From Streptomyces sp. F001 (lineage in GTDB: Bacteria; Actinomycetota; Actinomycetes; Streptomycetales; Streptomycetaceae): 64,000 nucleotides of DNA. The notes beneath the pieces are model-generated. The model ran no database searches. It was not told the DNA's origin and saw only the letters and a program-made list of their open reading frames with translations. Of this stretch, positions 1 to 7,681 are shown piece after piece. The first letter of the stretch is position 1. The number at the start of each line of letters is the position of its first letter. The stretch lies in NCBI RefSeq assembly GCF_004187715.1, contig NZ_QZWF01000006.1, positions 124,001 to 188,000 on the forward strand. The letters run 5' to 3'. Position numbers and translations under genes: made by a program.

Positions 1-390
1 CTCCTGACCGCCGTGAGTGGTGGCAGTGGTCACGAAGCCGCTGTACACCTTGTTGGCCAGCTTGCCCTGGAACCAGAGGCCGCCGAGGGTGTCGATGAAC
101 TGCTTCAGTTGCGAGGAGATGTTGCCGAAGCGGGTCGGCGTACCGAAGATCACGGCGTCCGCCCACTCGATGTCGTCCGGGGTCGCCTCGGGGATGCCGG
201 CGCTCGCGGCCGCGTGAGCGGCCCAGGCCTCGTTGGAGGCGATGGCGGCCTCCGGAGCGAGCTCGGCAGCCTTCAGCAGGCGGACCTCGGCGCCGGCCTT
301 CTCGGCGGCGTCGTTGATCTCCTTGGCGATCTCGGCGCTGAAGCCGGTGGAGGAGTAGTAGACAATGGCGAGCTTGACGGGTGCGGCCAT
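1..390 (-). CDS. wrbA: WrbA-type NAD(P)H:quinone oxidoreductase, C-terminus outside window
   Basis: The reverse strand encodes 130 residues beginning MAAPVKLAIVYYSSTG, a flavodoxin-like FMN phosphate-binding loop. A typical WrbA region follows (VIFGTPTRFGNISSQLKQF, then GGLWFQGKLANKVYSGF). Members of this family are cytoplasmic FMN enzymes that reduce quinones by two electrons and protect against redox cycling. The gene is cut by the window edge; about 70 C-terminal residues are missing. The ATG at 388-390 is the natural start because it immediately precedes the conserved KLAIVYYSSTG strand. No regulator gene lies on the other side of the 600-bp upstream gap, although a paired direct repeat there could be an operator. 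The family assignment is secure; the physiological substrate is not known. Confidence 0.9.
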   Translation of the reverse strand, partial: MAAPVKLAIVYYSSTGFSAEIAKEINDAAEKAGAEVRLLKAAELAPEAAIASNEAWAAHAAASAGIPEATPDDIEWADAVIFGTPTRFGNISSQLKQFIDTLGGLWFQGKLANKVYSGFVTTATTHGGQE

Positions 391-999
391 GGTTGCAGTC
401 TCCGTTGCGTTGGTGTCGTTGTTGCGAGTGCGGCTGAATATGCCCATGAGGTTTGCGCCTTGTGGGGTTGCGCCTATGCGGATGCGGACGATGATTTAAC
501 GCTCAACATCACCGTCGGTCGCATAGTACAACATTCAACGATGTGCGCGCCGGACCGCCACATCGTCCGGCCGCGCCTGAAGCGAGCCCCCGGAGTCCAG
601 CCGGGCCCGGTCGGCCAGAACCTGCTCGCCGGCACTCTCCGCCCACCCCGCAGCGGGCGATGCTGCCCGGTCGGCATGACTCTGCCCGGCCCCGTCCACC
701 GAGGCCGGCACCTCGTCGACGATCGGCCTCCTCCGCAACTCGTCCACGCGACGACAAGCGATGAGCTCGCACCGTTCCAGCAGCCCCACCTCCGACGGCA
801 CCCACGACCTCCGCAGGAGTGACAACGCGACAGGCCGCCACCCCCAACAGCAGCCACTCACCGGACCCAATGTCTCGGGTCGGCATCGGAGTCGCGGAGG
901 AAGTGCAGAGATCCAGCGACTTCGTCCACCAACCATCCCTCCGCGTTGGTTGAACATGAAACGATGCGGCAACACGCTCCGCCTCAAGAGGACGACGTC
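391..999. other. 609-bp intergenic region with a direct repeat upstream of wrbA
   Basis: No convincing gene is present; the open frames here are arginine-rich shadows. Near the wrbA side, AACGCTCAAC (498-507) and AACATTCAAC (530-539) form a direct repeat matching 8 of 10 bases. The repeats are 32 bp apart, about three helical turns, which would suit an operator for a winged-helix (HxlR/MarR-type) regulator. This part is AT-richer than its surroundings, as expected for a promoter. The function is inferred from position only. A ribosome-binding-like AAGAGGACG occurs just before the next gene at about 986-994. Confidence 0.35.
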
Positions 1000-1902
1000 A
1001 TGACTTTCCCGTTCGGTCGAAAGCACAAGAAGGCCGGCGCTGCGGCCCTGCTCCCAACGCTCCCCCGTGGCGCAGGAGTTCTTAGTTGTGAGGTCCTGGA
1101 CCCGATAGGCATGCCGCTGCACGGCGCGACGATCACAGTGACCGACGGCGCCACCCGCTCCGTGACGGTAACCTCCACCACCGATCCATTCGGACGGTTT
1201 GTCACCATGCTGCCGTCCGGTGAATATGCGGTCCTGGTGACGGCCGACGCCCTGGAGCCGGTCCGTGTGACCTTCGCGGTGGCCGCCGGGTCGCGCTGCG
1301 ACTTGGGTCAGATCCGTCTGAACCCCTCCCCGGTCAAGCAGCTTCCAGTGCCCGGGAGTTGGGTGTTCGACCCGCCGCACACCGCCATCCGCTTTGTCGC
1401 GCAGCACGTGGGCATGGCGCATGTGCACGGCCGCTTCACCCGTTTCGACGGTGACATCAAGATCGGTGAGGACATGGAGGACTCCTACGTCGAGGTCTCC
1501 ATCGACGCGGCCAGTATCTCCACCGGCAACAGAACCAGGGACAACCACCTGCGTTCGGCTGACTTCCTCGACGTGAGCAGTTACCCGTACATGCACTTCG
1601 CCAGCGAGGCCTTCGTGCACCGGCACGGCGCCAAGTGGACAGTGCAGGGTGTGTTGACCATGCATGGCGTCAGCCGTTCCGTACAGCTGGACACCACCTA
1701 CCTGGGCATGGTCAACGGAGGCTACGAGCAGGAGTTGCGTTGCGCTGCTCTGGCCACTGCCGAGTTGCACCGGGAGGACTTCACTCTCAACTGGCGCTCG
1801 ATGCTGGCTCGTGGCATCGCCGTAGTGGGGCCGCGGATCAAGTTGGAACTGGATCTCCAGGCGATGTTCCAAGGCCCGGACACCCCGACGCCGCCGCAAT
1901 AA
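1000..1902 (+). CDS. YceI-family protein with N-terminal carboxypeptidase-regulatory-like domain
   Basis: This 300-residue protein has two parts. Residues about 20-105 form a beta-sandwich resembling carboxypeptidase regulatory-like domains (VLDPIGMPLHGATITVTDGA, then DPFGRFVTMLPSGEYAVLV). Residues about 115-290 are a YceI domain (WVFDPPHTAIRFVAQHVGM, VHGRFTRFDGDIKI, then TMHGVSRSVQLDTTYLG). YceI proteins are lipocalin-like barrels that bind isoprenoid or amide lipids. No signal peptide is visible, so it is probably cytoplasmic. The ATG at 1000 is preferred to the in-frame ATG at 946 because a purine-rich RBS (AAGAGG) sits just upstream and homologues start near MTFPF. It is monocistronic. 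The ligand is unknown. Confidence 0.85.
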   Translation: MTFPFGRKHKKAGAAALLPTLPRGAGVLSCEVLDPIGMPLHGATITVTDGATRSVTVTSTTDPFGRFVTMLPSGEYAVLVTADALEPVRVTFAVAAGSRCDLGQIRLNPSPVKQLPVPGSWVFDPPHTAIRFVAQHVGMAHVHGRFTRFDGDIKIGEDMEDSYVEVSIDAASISTGNRTRDNHLRSADFLDVSSYPYMHFASEAFVHRHGAKWTVQGVLTMHGVSRSVQLDTTYLGMVNGGYEQELRCAALATAELHREDFTLNWRSMLARGIAVVGPRIKLELDLQAMFQGPDTPTPPQ

Positions 1903-2349
1903 GGCCTTGGTGTGGCTCGGCCATTCCGTGTGGCGCTGACGAGTCACCCACGACCATCCGGCGGCGACATGATGGATCGGTAGGGACTCACCCTCCTGGG
2001 TTGTCCCCGGACACCCGGGCGGGCGAGCGGTCACACTGTGGCCGCACCGGAGCCGGGTGGCGCGTGAGGTGACGTGCCGGTGAGCCGTGTCGCACTGCTG
2101 GTGACCTTGGCAGCGGCTTGACGTGGGGCCAGGCGCAGACCGGCATCCGAGGATCATGCTTCGCCGCCGACCATCGGGTCCAAGCCGACGCCACTGTGCA
2201 CGGACAACAGCGTGGACAGCTGGGCGACGCCGACATCCAGCGCGATGCCGTTGCCGGTGGCGAGCATCATGGGCCCGCCGGGTCGGCGCCGCTCCGGAGC
2301 CTCGTGCTGTCCTCGGTTTCGTGAACTCCGGAGCGGCGGTTCCTGGGGA
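1903..2349. other. Intergenic region without a recognisable gene
   Basis: No frame here has the expected codon bias over a useful length. A minus-strand stretch at about 2155-2275 reads MMLATGNGIALDVG and may be part of a degraded enzyme gene, but it was not recognised. The region borders a short thiolase-like remnant and the IS630 element, so it is probably decayed coding DNA. Confidence 0.3.
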
Positions 2350-2431
2350 TCAGCGCTCGAGGACGAGGACGAGGCCCTGCCCGACGCCGATGCACAGGCG
2401 GTCTCAGACGCTGAGCGTGTCGCCGTTGCAG
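2350..2431 (-). pseudogene. Remnant of a thiolase (acetyl-CoA acyltransferase) C-terminus
   Basis: On the reverse strand, the codons ending at the TGA at 2350-2352 read DRLCIGVGQGLVLVLER. This closely matches the invariant C-terminal strand of thiolases, which carries the second catalytic Cys region (CIGVGQG). An in-frame stop sits immediately before Asp, and the thiolase sequence is lost upstream, where the IS630 element begins 80 bp away. This is therefore a fossil of a deleted fadA/atoB-type gene, not a functional product. The identification rests on only 17 residues. Confidence 0.45.
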
Positions 2432-2434
2432 CTA

Positions 2435-3693
2435 GTAGATTGTCGCAACTTAGTTTTGCTGTGCGGTTGGGTAGAGGTGGCGCAGTTTCACGCGGGCGTC
2501 GTCGGTGGTGAAGTGCCAGTCGACTTGGCGCTGGTCGCTGTTGGTCTGCTGCTGCCAGGCGGCGAGTTCGGCGTTGAGCACGGCGAGGTCGTCGATGCGG
2601 CGGTCCAGGCACTGGCGGGTGAGCGCGGAGAGCTCGATCTCGGCGATGTTGAGCCAGGATCCGTGTTTGGGGGTGTGGTGGATCTCCAGGCGCTGTGCCA
2701 GCGCGAAGGCTTTCCCCGGGTCGAACGCCTCATAGAGCGAGGCGATGGTGTGGGTGTTGAGGTTGTCCATCACCAGCACGACCGTGGCGGCGTCGGGATA
2801 GTCCACGGTCAGCAGGTGTTCGACCTGGCGCGCCCAGTCGACCTTGGTCCGGCGGGGCTGGGCATCCACGCGTCGCCATCCGCGCAGCGGTTCAACCCAG
2901 CAGAAGATCGAGCAGGTCCCCGAGCGGACGTACTCGTTGTCCTCGCGGCGGTCACGGCCGGGCCGCGGGGGAAGCGGATCGCGGACGTGGCCGAGCAGCT
3001 GGTACGGCTTCTCGTCCATGCACACCACCGGGCGCGCCGGGTCGCAGGGGCGGCGGTAAACCGCCAGGACGTCTTCCATCGCCGCGGCGAAGGCCGCATT
3101 CGCGGAGGGCGGGATGGTCCAGCACTTCTTCAGGTGAGGACGAAGTTCCGTTTTTTTAACACCCGGCCGATCGTGGAGTGGTCCAGGTTCGGGATGTCCT
3201 CGATCAGCGCGACGTGCTTCTCCAGCAGGCGCAGCGACCACCGGGCATGTCCCTTGGGCGGCGTCGAGCAGGCCAGCGCGATCAGCCGGGCTTCGACCTC
3301 GCCGGTCACCGGGGAGGGCACCGGCGGGCATGCGCGTTCCTTCCGGCCGACCGTGGCCCACACATCGCCGCCGGTCTCCGCGTACCGCTTCGAGATCAGG
3401 CGGACCGACTCGCACGAGACCCCGACCCGTGCCGCGATCACCGCCCGCGGATCGACCTCGCCGACCGACCTGTCCAACGCGAGCAGCACCCGAGCCCGCC
3501 TGATCATCGACGCGCTGCGGACCCCCGTCGTGGTCACCCGCACCAACGCCTGACGATCCTCAGCACTCAAGGCAACCGGATACTTCTTCTGTGACGACAT
3601 GGCACCCCCGCCCGGCCGAAGTGAAGCGGCGAGGGGAGACTGCCCGACCGTCAACTCCACCAATCAGAGCCATACTTAGCAGCGACAATCTAC
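2435..3693 (-). mobile_element. IS630-family insertion sequence with 12-bp perfect terminal inverted repeats
   Basis: The element starts GTAGATTGTCGC and ends GCGACAATCTAC, a perfect 12-bp inverted repeat that extends imperfectly inward. It is flanked by TA on both sides within CTAG (2432-2435 and 3693-3696). IS630-type elements are known to insert at CTAG and duplicate TA. Its length is about 1259 bp. It encodes one transposase in two overlapping frames joined at an A7 slippery run. Intact ends and an unbroken coding region suggest recent activity. Confidence 0.85.
2450..3600 (-). CDS. IS630-type DDE transposase made by programmed -1 frameshift
   Basis: The first frame (3600 down to 3130) encodes an N-terminal helix-turn-helix region of 156 residues starting MSSQKKYPVALSAEDRQAL. 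The second frame (about 3157 down to 2450) encodes the DDE catalytic domain. The catalytic residues are visible in VVCMDEKPYQ (first Asp), VLVMDNLNTHT (second Asp) and HGSWLNIAEIELSAL (Glu). The frames meet at a run of seven T on the plus strand (3151-3157), read as TTA-AAA-AAA then slipping back one base into ACG-GAA. Both frames retain normal codon bias and have no other interruption, as expected for the two-ORF IS630 arrangement. The start at 3598-3600 is chosen over an upstream in-frame ATG because the helix-turn-helix alignment begins there. Confidence 0.85.
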
Positions 3694-3741
3694 TAGTGTC
3701 CTGCGCCGCAAATCACACGGGTAAGTTGCTACTCTTTTCGG

Positions 3742-3897
3742 GTGTCGCATCCGGGGCCTTCTGCAGTGTCGATCACGTTGTCTGAGGACGAGCGTGCCGA
3801 GTTGGTGCGCCGGGCCGCCGGCCCCGACCGGCGTGCGGCTGAGCGGGCCCGGATCATTCTCGCGTGCGCTGACGGCATGTCGAATGCCGTCGTAGGA
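3742..3897 (+). pseudogene. N-terminal fragment of a second IS630-type transposase
   Basis: About 52 codons read SITLSEDERAELVRRAAG and RAAERARIILACADGMSN, typical of the first helices of an IS630-type transposase. Homology stops abruptly at about 3897, where the sequence switches to an rve-type transposase fragment in another frame. The rest of the gene is absent. It differs in sequence from the intact element next to it, so it is a separate, older insertion. Confidence 0.65.
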
Positions 3898-3967
3898 CGT
3901 CGAGCTGCTCACGTTGCGCCACGAGAACGCGGTGTTGCGCCGTCAGCTCGGTGTCCGGACGCTGTAG
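3896..3967 (+). pseudogene. Short N-terminal fragment of an rve-type (IS3/IS481-like) transposase
   Basis: Twenty-three codons read DVELLTLRHENAVLRRQLG before a TAG. This nearly matches residues 27-45 of the intact transposase that starts at 18866 (AEVLALRHENAVLRRQIA). Nothing of the integrase core follows. The next 40 bp (3967-4010) resemble the terminal sequence found beside other transposase ends in this window (GAAACCTCGTCCACGCTGGTC here, GAAACCTCATCCGTCCTGGTC at about 18510-18530). Confidence 0.6.
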
Positions 3968-4098
3968 GTGTCAGAAACCTCGTCCACGCTGGTCAGGCCG
4001 CGCAGAGGCTCTGCCGCGCGACCCCGCCAATCAAGCGTGGCGTTGGAGGTCTCACTGGGTAATTGCCGGTCGGCTCCGACCTTCGCCAGGATCATCCG

Positions 4099-4227
4099 AT
4101 GCTGCTGCGACTGCCCCACCCGGCCCTGACAAGTATGTTCGCCCTCATACGGCTCCTGTCGATGAGCGACCGTGACAAGGATGCCGAGATCCTGGCACTG
4201 CGCCACCAACTCGCCGTGCAGAGGTAG
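4099..4227 (+). pseudogene. N-terminal fragment of a transposase related to the one at 16.8 kb
   Basis: Forty-two codons encode MLLRLPHPALTSMFALIRLL and SMSDRDKDAEILALRHQLAV, then a TAG. The same N-terminus (LLPMSNRDKDIEILALRDQL) occurs at 16832, so both derive from one IS family. The remaining transposase is missing. No function is expected. Confidence 0.6.
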
Positions 4228-4497
4228 ATCGACAAACCGACGCTCACCTGGCCAGATTGCGTAGCAGCACGTAGATACCGGGCACCATGGGGACTTCGCT
4301 GTTCGGCAACTCGGCGAAGCGAACGAATCCGCAGAACCCGCGCTCTGTCAGCATCGTCTGCGTCAGCCGTGATGTGGGCCCCATGCACCGCATGGTCCCA
4401 CGCGGGGTCACGAGCCTGGCTGGGTTCTTGCCGGTGTGATTCGCCGACTGTGCAATGCGCGTCAGCCCAACTGCGGCCAGGCACAGGGTCCTATGGA
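4228..4497. other. Spacer between IS debris and the Mau-like operon
   Basis: No gene is supported. A minus-strand open frame (4510-4244) ends GFCGFVRFAELPNSEVPM, which looks protein-like, but the upstream part lacks a recognisable start or domain. It may be the tail of a truncated gene. Confidence 0.25.
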
Positions 4498-4526
4498 TTG
4501 ACAGGTCCATGCCCCTTGTCTAGCTT
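4498..4526 (+). promoter_or_regulatory. Probable housekeeping-sigma promoter of the Mau-like operon
   Basis: A consensus -35 TTGACA (4498-4503) is followed after 17 bp by TAGCTT (4521-4526). This is close to the HrdB-type consensus and lies about 50 bp before the first start codon of the operon. An AGGAGG ribosome-binding site is at 4563-4568. The assignment is by consensus only. Confidence 0.6.
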
Positions 4527-4574
4527 CCTCTGGGCCGCGGTGCCGCACCGCCCCGCGCCCCCAGGAGGATGCAC

Positions 4575-5276
4575 ATGGTCGCATCGTTCGTCACTCATCG
4601 CGCCCTCGACGGCGGGACGTACCGCCTGGAGGGCGACCTCGATCTGCGGGCGCCGTGCACCTCGGCCGTCGAGGTGGTCGTCGGTGGGCGGCTGGTCGAG
4701 TTCACCGCCGGGCCGGCCACGTTAGGCGACGATGTCGCCTCTTCCCTGAGCCTCGGGGCGCCCGATTCCGAGCTCACGTTCCAGAAGGGCACGCTGCGTG
4801 TCTACGAGTCGATCGAGCGCGAGCCGCGCTCGGGGCTCGTGGAGCGGCCGCTGCTCGTCGTATGGCGCGGCGAGCGCCACGCACTCGTGACCCGCTTGTA
4901 CGGCCTGAGCGTGACCGAAGTGCTCGGGCTGCTGCGGTCGGTGGGCATCGCCGAGAGCGAGTACGGGCTCACTCTCCAGCCCAGGCGGTCGGCCGGGAGC
5001 GCCTTCACGCAGCCCGCGACGGTGATCAAAGAAGTGCCCGACCTCGGCCTGCTCGAGCTGTCGCGGCGGACGAAGGAACACTCCGCTCAGCTTCCGCCCT
5101 GGAAGGGGGTGGCGGTGGCGTCCGGCGAGCTGTTCCGCGACACGCTCTCCGACGGCAGCCCGTTCTTCGTGCTCTCCTCCACCGAGATCTGGGCGACGGT
5201 GGTGCCACTGGCGTCGACGTCCGTCGAGCGGGTGCCCGAGGCCGTCGGGCGGCTCAAGCTGCGGCTCACCGGGTGA
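4575..5276 (+). CDS. Uncharacterised protein, first gene of the Mau-like operon, with a TTA codon
   Basis: The 233-residue product was not recognised. It starts MVASFVTHRALDGG and contains beta-rich segments (YRLEGDLDLRAPC, SELTFQKGTLRVYES, then FFVLSSTEIWATVV). It has no signal peptide and no transmembrane helix. It is far too short, and lacks the repeats, for the seven-bladed heavy chain of methylamine dehydrogenase. Leu50 is encoded by TTA (4722-4724), a codon that in Streptomyces needs the bldA tRNA, so translation may be tied to development. The ATG at 4575 is preferred to the one at 4569 because it lies 6 bp after AGGAGG. It is separated by 7 bp from the MauE-like gene, so it probably belongs to the same transcript. 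It may supply a chaperone or partner for the exported light-chain-like protein. Confidence 0.75.
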   Translation: MVASFVTHRALDGGTYRLEGDLDLRAPCTSAVEVVVGGRLVEFTAGPATLGDDVASSLSLGAPDSELTFQKGTLRVYESIEREPRSGLVERPLLVVWRGERHALVTRLYGLSVTEVLGLLRSVGIAESEYGLTLQPRRSAGSAFTQPATVIKEVPDLGLLELSRRTKEHSAQLPPWKGVAVASGELFRDTLSDGSPFFVLSSTEIWATVVPLASTSVERVPEAVGRLKLRLTG

Positions 5277-5283
5277 CCCGGCG

Positions 5284-5916
5284 ATGATCGGCTTCTACGG
5301 CGGGCTCACCGCCGCGATCGTCGTACTGAGCCTGCTCGTGGGTACGGGCTCCCACGCGGCCCGTCCCGCCGCCCTGGGCGAGGCATTGCGGGTGCACGGC
5401 GTGCTGGGACGGCGGTCGCGCCGGTTCGCGGCCGCCGTCCTGCCGGTCACCGAGGGCGCCCTGGGGGTGGTCGGCGCGGTCGCGCTGACGACGGGTCACC
5501 AGAGGCTGCTCCAAGGCGTACTCGCCGCGGGGGCCGCTCTCCTCGGGCTCTATGCGCTCTACACCCGGCACGTCCTCGCCCACGGTCGTGGGGGTCCGTG
5601 CGGCTGTTCGCGCCGGGATCTGCCCCTCAGCCGCTGGGTGACCCGGCGGGCCGCGGCCCTGGCCGGACTCGCGGCGGCCGGCGCGGTCATCGCCGGGGCA
5701 GGACCGGTACGGCTGTCCACGGCGGAGCTGGTCACGCTGATGCTCGCCGCACCTTCCTGCACCGCGCTGCTGTGGTCCCTGCCCGCCGCCATGCACGAGC
5801 CGGCCACGGTGATGACCGCGCCGGCCGCCGCCCACGATTATCCGCCGACCAACGCCACCGTGCACCGGACCGCAGAAGGAGTGTCGTCGCGATGGACTTC
5901 ACCACCAGCGCCCTGA
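5284..5916 (+). CDS. MauE-like membrane protein for disulfide/electron relay
   Basis: The 210-residue product has four or five hydrophobic segments (for example GGLTAAIVVLSLLVGTGSHA, AALLGLYALYTRHVL and AALAGLAAAGAVIAGAG) and a Cys pair in GPCGCSRRD after the third segment. This matches the MauE/DoxX-like redox membrane family. MauE and MauD are required for correct disulfide formation in the methylamine dehydrogenase light chain. Here the next gene is a MauD-like thioredoxin and the one after encodes a Cys-rich, light-chain-like exported protein, so the same role is inferred. The end overlaps the next gene by 25 bp. The family is fairly certain; the direction of electron flow is not. Confidence 0.8.
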   Translation: MIGFYGGLTAAIVVLSLLVGTGSHAARPAALGEALRVHGVLGRRSRRFAAAVLPVTEGALGVVGAVALTTGHQRLLQGVLAAGAALLGLYALYTRHVLAHGRGGPCGCSRRDLPLSRWVTRRAAALAGLAAAGAVIAGAGPVRLSTAELVTLMLAAPSCTALLWSLPAAMHEPATVMTAPAAAHDYPPTNATVHRTAEGVSSRWTSPPAP

Positions 5917-6467
5917 TCGCCTCGTGGGCGGCGATCGCGCTGCTCGCGCTGGTCGTCTCGGGACTGGTCAGGCAGGTGCACCAGTTGTCGCGCGCCCAGC
6001 CGCACCGCCCCGGGCGGGCAGGCATCGCTCCCGGCGCGCCGGCACCCGGGCTCGACACGGCCAGGCCGGACGACACGGCCCGGCTCGACGGCCTCCTGAC
6101 GCCGGGCCGCCCCGCGCTGCTGCTGTTCCTCGACGCCGATTGCGGCACCTGCGTCCAGGTGCTGGCCGAAGCCGGAGCCTGGACGACCCGCCAGGGCCTG
6201 GGCCAGGACCAAGGCCTGGGCGACCCCCTCGCCCCGCAGGTGCTCGCGCTCTACACAGGCCCCGCACCCCGGACCGGCGATGGCACCGTCCCGGTCCGCG
6301 GTGACCAAGCGGACCTGTTCACGGCGTACGACATCCCCGCCACCCCCTACGCGGTGGCCATCGACGCGGAGGGCCGGATAGCCCGTTCGGAGCCGCTCGG
6401 CTCGCCCACCGCGCTGCTGCGGTTGCTCGACGACATCCATCCTGCAACGCCGAGGAGCCTGTCATGA
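5892..6467 (+). CDS. MauD-like membrane-anchored thioredoxin
   Basis: The 191-residue protein has one N-terminal membrane anchor (ALIASWAAIALLALVVSGLV, residues about 7-26) followed by a thioredoxin-like domain. The active-site motif is FLDADCGTCVQV (CGTC), with a cis-Pro region in YDIPATPYAVAID. It therefore faces outside the cell, like MauD or TlpA. The ATG at 5892 follows AAGGAG by a good distance, whereas longer in-frame extensions are arginine-rich shadow sequence. It overlaps its downstream neighbour by ATGA, implying translational coupling. Its probable client is the 12-cysteine protein encoded next. Confidence 0.85.
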   Translation: MDFTTSALIASWAAIALLALVVSGLVRQVHQLSRAQPHRPGRAGIAPGAPAPGLDTARPDDTARLDGLLTPGRPALLLFLDADCGTCVQVLAEAGAWTTRQGLGQDQGLGDPLAPQVLALYTGPAPRTGDGTVPVRGDQADLFTAYDIPATPYAVAIDAEGRIARSEPLGSPTALLRLLDDIHPATPRSLS

Positions 6468-7381
6468 CGTCGCTGAACGACGTGCCCACACTTCGCCGGT
6501 CCGGGAGCGGCGGCCGCGGCTCGCGGACCAGGCGCGGGGCCCTGCCGTCGTTCGCGCCGCGCAGGCGCACGGTGCTGCAGGCGGCGACCGCCGCGGGCTT
6601 CGCCGCGCTCGGGGTGTTCTCCGCCGCCCGGCAGGCGTACGCCGACGGCTACGACATCTGGACCGGTGCGTGCCCGAGTTACGCGGCGGACCACAACTGC
6701 TCGCCGGGCTGCGGGCCCAGCACCGTCTACGCCGACGCGTGCGTGACGTCAGGGACGAACACCGGCTTCCACCGGTCGGACGGTGTCACCTGGACCCTGC
6801 GGCCCAACCAGTGCTACGCCGGTACCTACGACGGCTGGCTGTGGCGCTACAGCGCGGCCTGCGGCACCTGTGGCTGCGGTATCGAGCGGCGCTGCCACGA
6901 CGGGTACCGCAACACCGGCTCCGGCTGGGTGAAGTCCATCTGCCGCTGGACCACCGACTGCGGCTGCCCCGGCTCCGTGAACTGGCCGACCATCGGCCGC
7001 GGCGCCACCGGGCCCGACGTCCACACCGTTCAGCACCTGCTCACCCACCACGGCCATCCGACGGCCGTCGACGGCATCTTCGGGCCCGACACCGAGGCGA
7101 ACGTCGAGGAGTTCCAGTCGGCGAACGGACTGAGCCCCACGGGAAGCGTCGGCCCGGCCACCTGGCCGGTCCTGGTGGTCACCGTGCGCCAGGGAGACGT
7201 GAACGACGCCGTGCGCGGCGCCCAACGGCAGCTCAACAAGCACGGCTACGCGCTGACGGTCGACGGCAACTTCGGTCCGCTCACACGTCAGGCCGTCGTC
7301 TCGTTCCAGTCCCTGCACGGGCTGACCGCCGACGGCGTGGTTGGCCAGAACACCTGGCGCACGCTGACCGGGACGGTGTAG
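6464..7381 (+). CDS. Tat-exported methylamine-dehydrogenase light-chain-like protein fused to two peptidoglycan-binding domains
   Basis: The 305 residues fall into three parts. Residues 1-60 are a long twin-arginine leader (RRRTVLQAA at 33-41, cleavage expected after AYA at 60). Residues 61-170 hold twelve cysteines (70, 79, 83, 93, 117, 133, 136, 138, 144, 160, 166, 168). The ACGTCGC segment (132-138) resembles ACGRCQC of methylamine dehydrogenase light chains, which also have twelve half-cystines and a long leader. Trp110 (GVTW) and Trp155 (SGWVKSIC) sit where the two tryptophans forming the TTQ cofactor lie in those proteins. Residues about 175-303 are two PG_binding_1 repeats (AVDGIFGPDT and TVDGNFGPLT). 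No heavy chain or mauG is nearby, so catalysis is unproven. The resemblance was judged by eye from memory of the family. Confidence 0.7.
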   Translation: MTSLNDVPTLRRSGSGGRGSRTRRGALPSFAPRRRTVLQAATAAGFAALGVFSAARQAYADGYDIWTGACPSYAADHNCSPGCGPSTVYADACVTSGTNTGFHRSDGVTWTLRPNQCYAGTYDGWLWRYSAACGTCGCGIERRCHDGYRNTGSGWVKSICRWTTDCGCPGSVNWPTIGRGATGPDVHTVQHLLTHHGHPTAVDGIFGPDTEANVEEFQSANGLSPTGSVGPATWPVLVVTVRQGDVNDAVRGAQRQLNKHGYALTVDGNFGPLTRQAVVSFQSLHGLTADGVVGQNTWRTLTGTV

Positions 7382-7609
7382 ATGCGTCCCGGGGAGTTCG
7401 GCCACCGCACGGAGTCCGGCCGCCCCGTGTCCCGACCGCCTAGCCGCGCCCGTGGCAGTGGTGGTGGCGTGCGGACGCTGCTCACCGATCCCACCCTGCC
7501 CGTGGCGGTCCTGGGGACGGCGGCGATCGCCACCGCCCTCTACGGCCCCATGCTGACCTGGGCGATCACCGGCGGCCTGGCCGGTTATTCGCTCTCGGGC
7601 TCCGTTTGA
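7382..7609 (+). CDS. Small membrane protein of 75 residues
   Basis: The ATG directly follows the TAG of the light-chain-like gene. The product has a basic N-terminus and two hydrophobic segments (LPVAVLGTAAIATALYG and MLTWAITGGLAGYSL). No family was recognised. The frame ends at TGA 7607-7609 and then remains open in the same frame into the next membrane ORF, so the two may have been one gene. A hairpin (AACGCGC, loop AACA, GCGCGTT) starts within the stop codon. Confidence 0.55.
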   Translation: MRPGEFGHRTESGRPVSRPPSRARGSGGGVRTLLTDPTLPVAVLGTAAIATALYGPMLTWAITGGLAGYSLSGSV

Positions 7610-7681
7610 ACGCGCAACAGCGCGTTCGCGCTGGCCTCGCCAGGTTGGCGGGCAACGTACAGACAGGCGCTGGTCCTGGGC

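Noticed and set aside
535..2157. 540-residue minus-strand open frame
   Set aside because: Antisense to the YceI gene, Arg/His-rich, no homology recognised.
4244..4510. Minus-strand 88-residue ORF
   Set aside because: No recognisable domain or RBS; possibly a gene tail but not supportable.
4575..5276. First gene of the Mau-like operon as the amine dehydrogenase heavy chain
   Set aside because: 233 residues, no signal peptide and no propeller repeats; the heavy chain is about 400 residues and exported.
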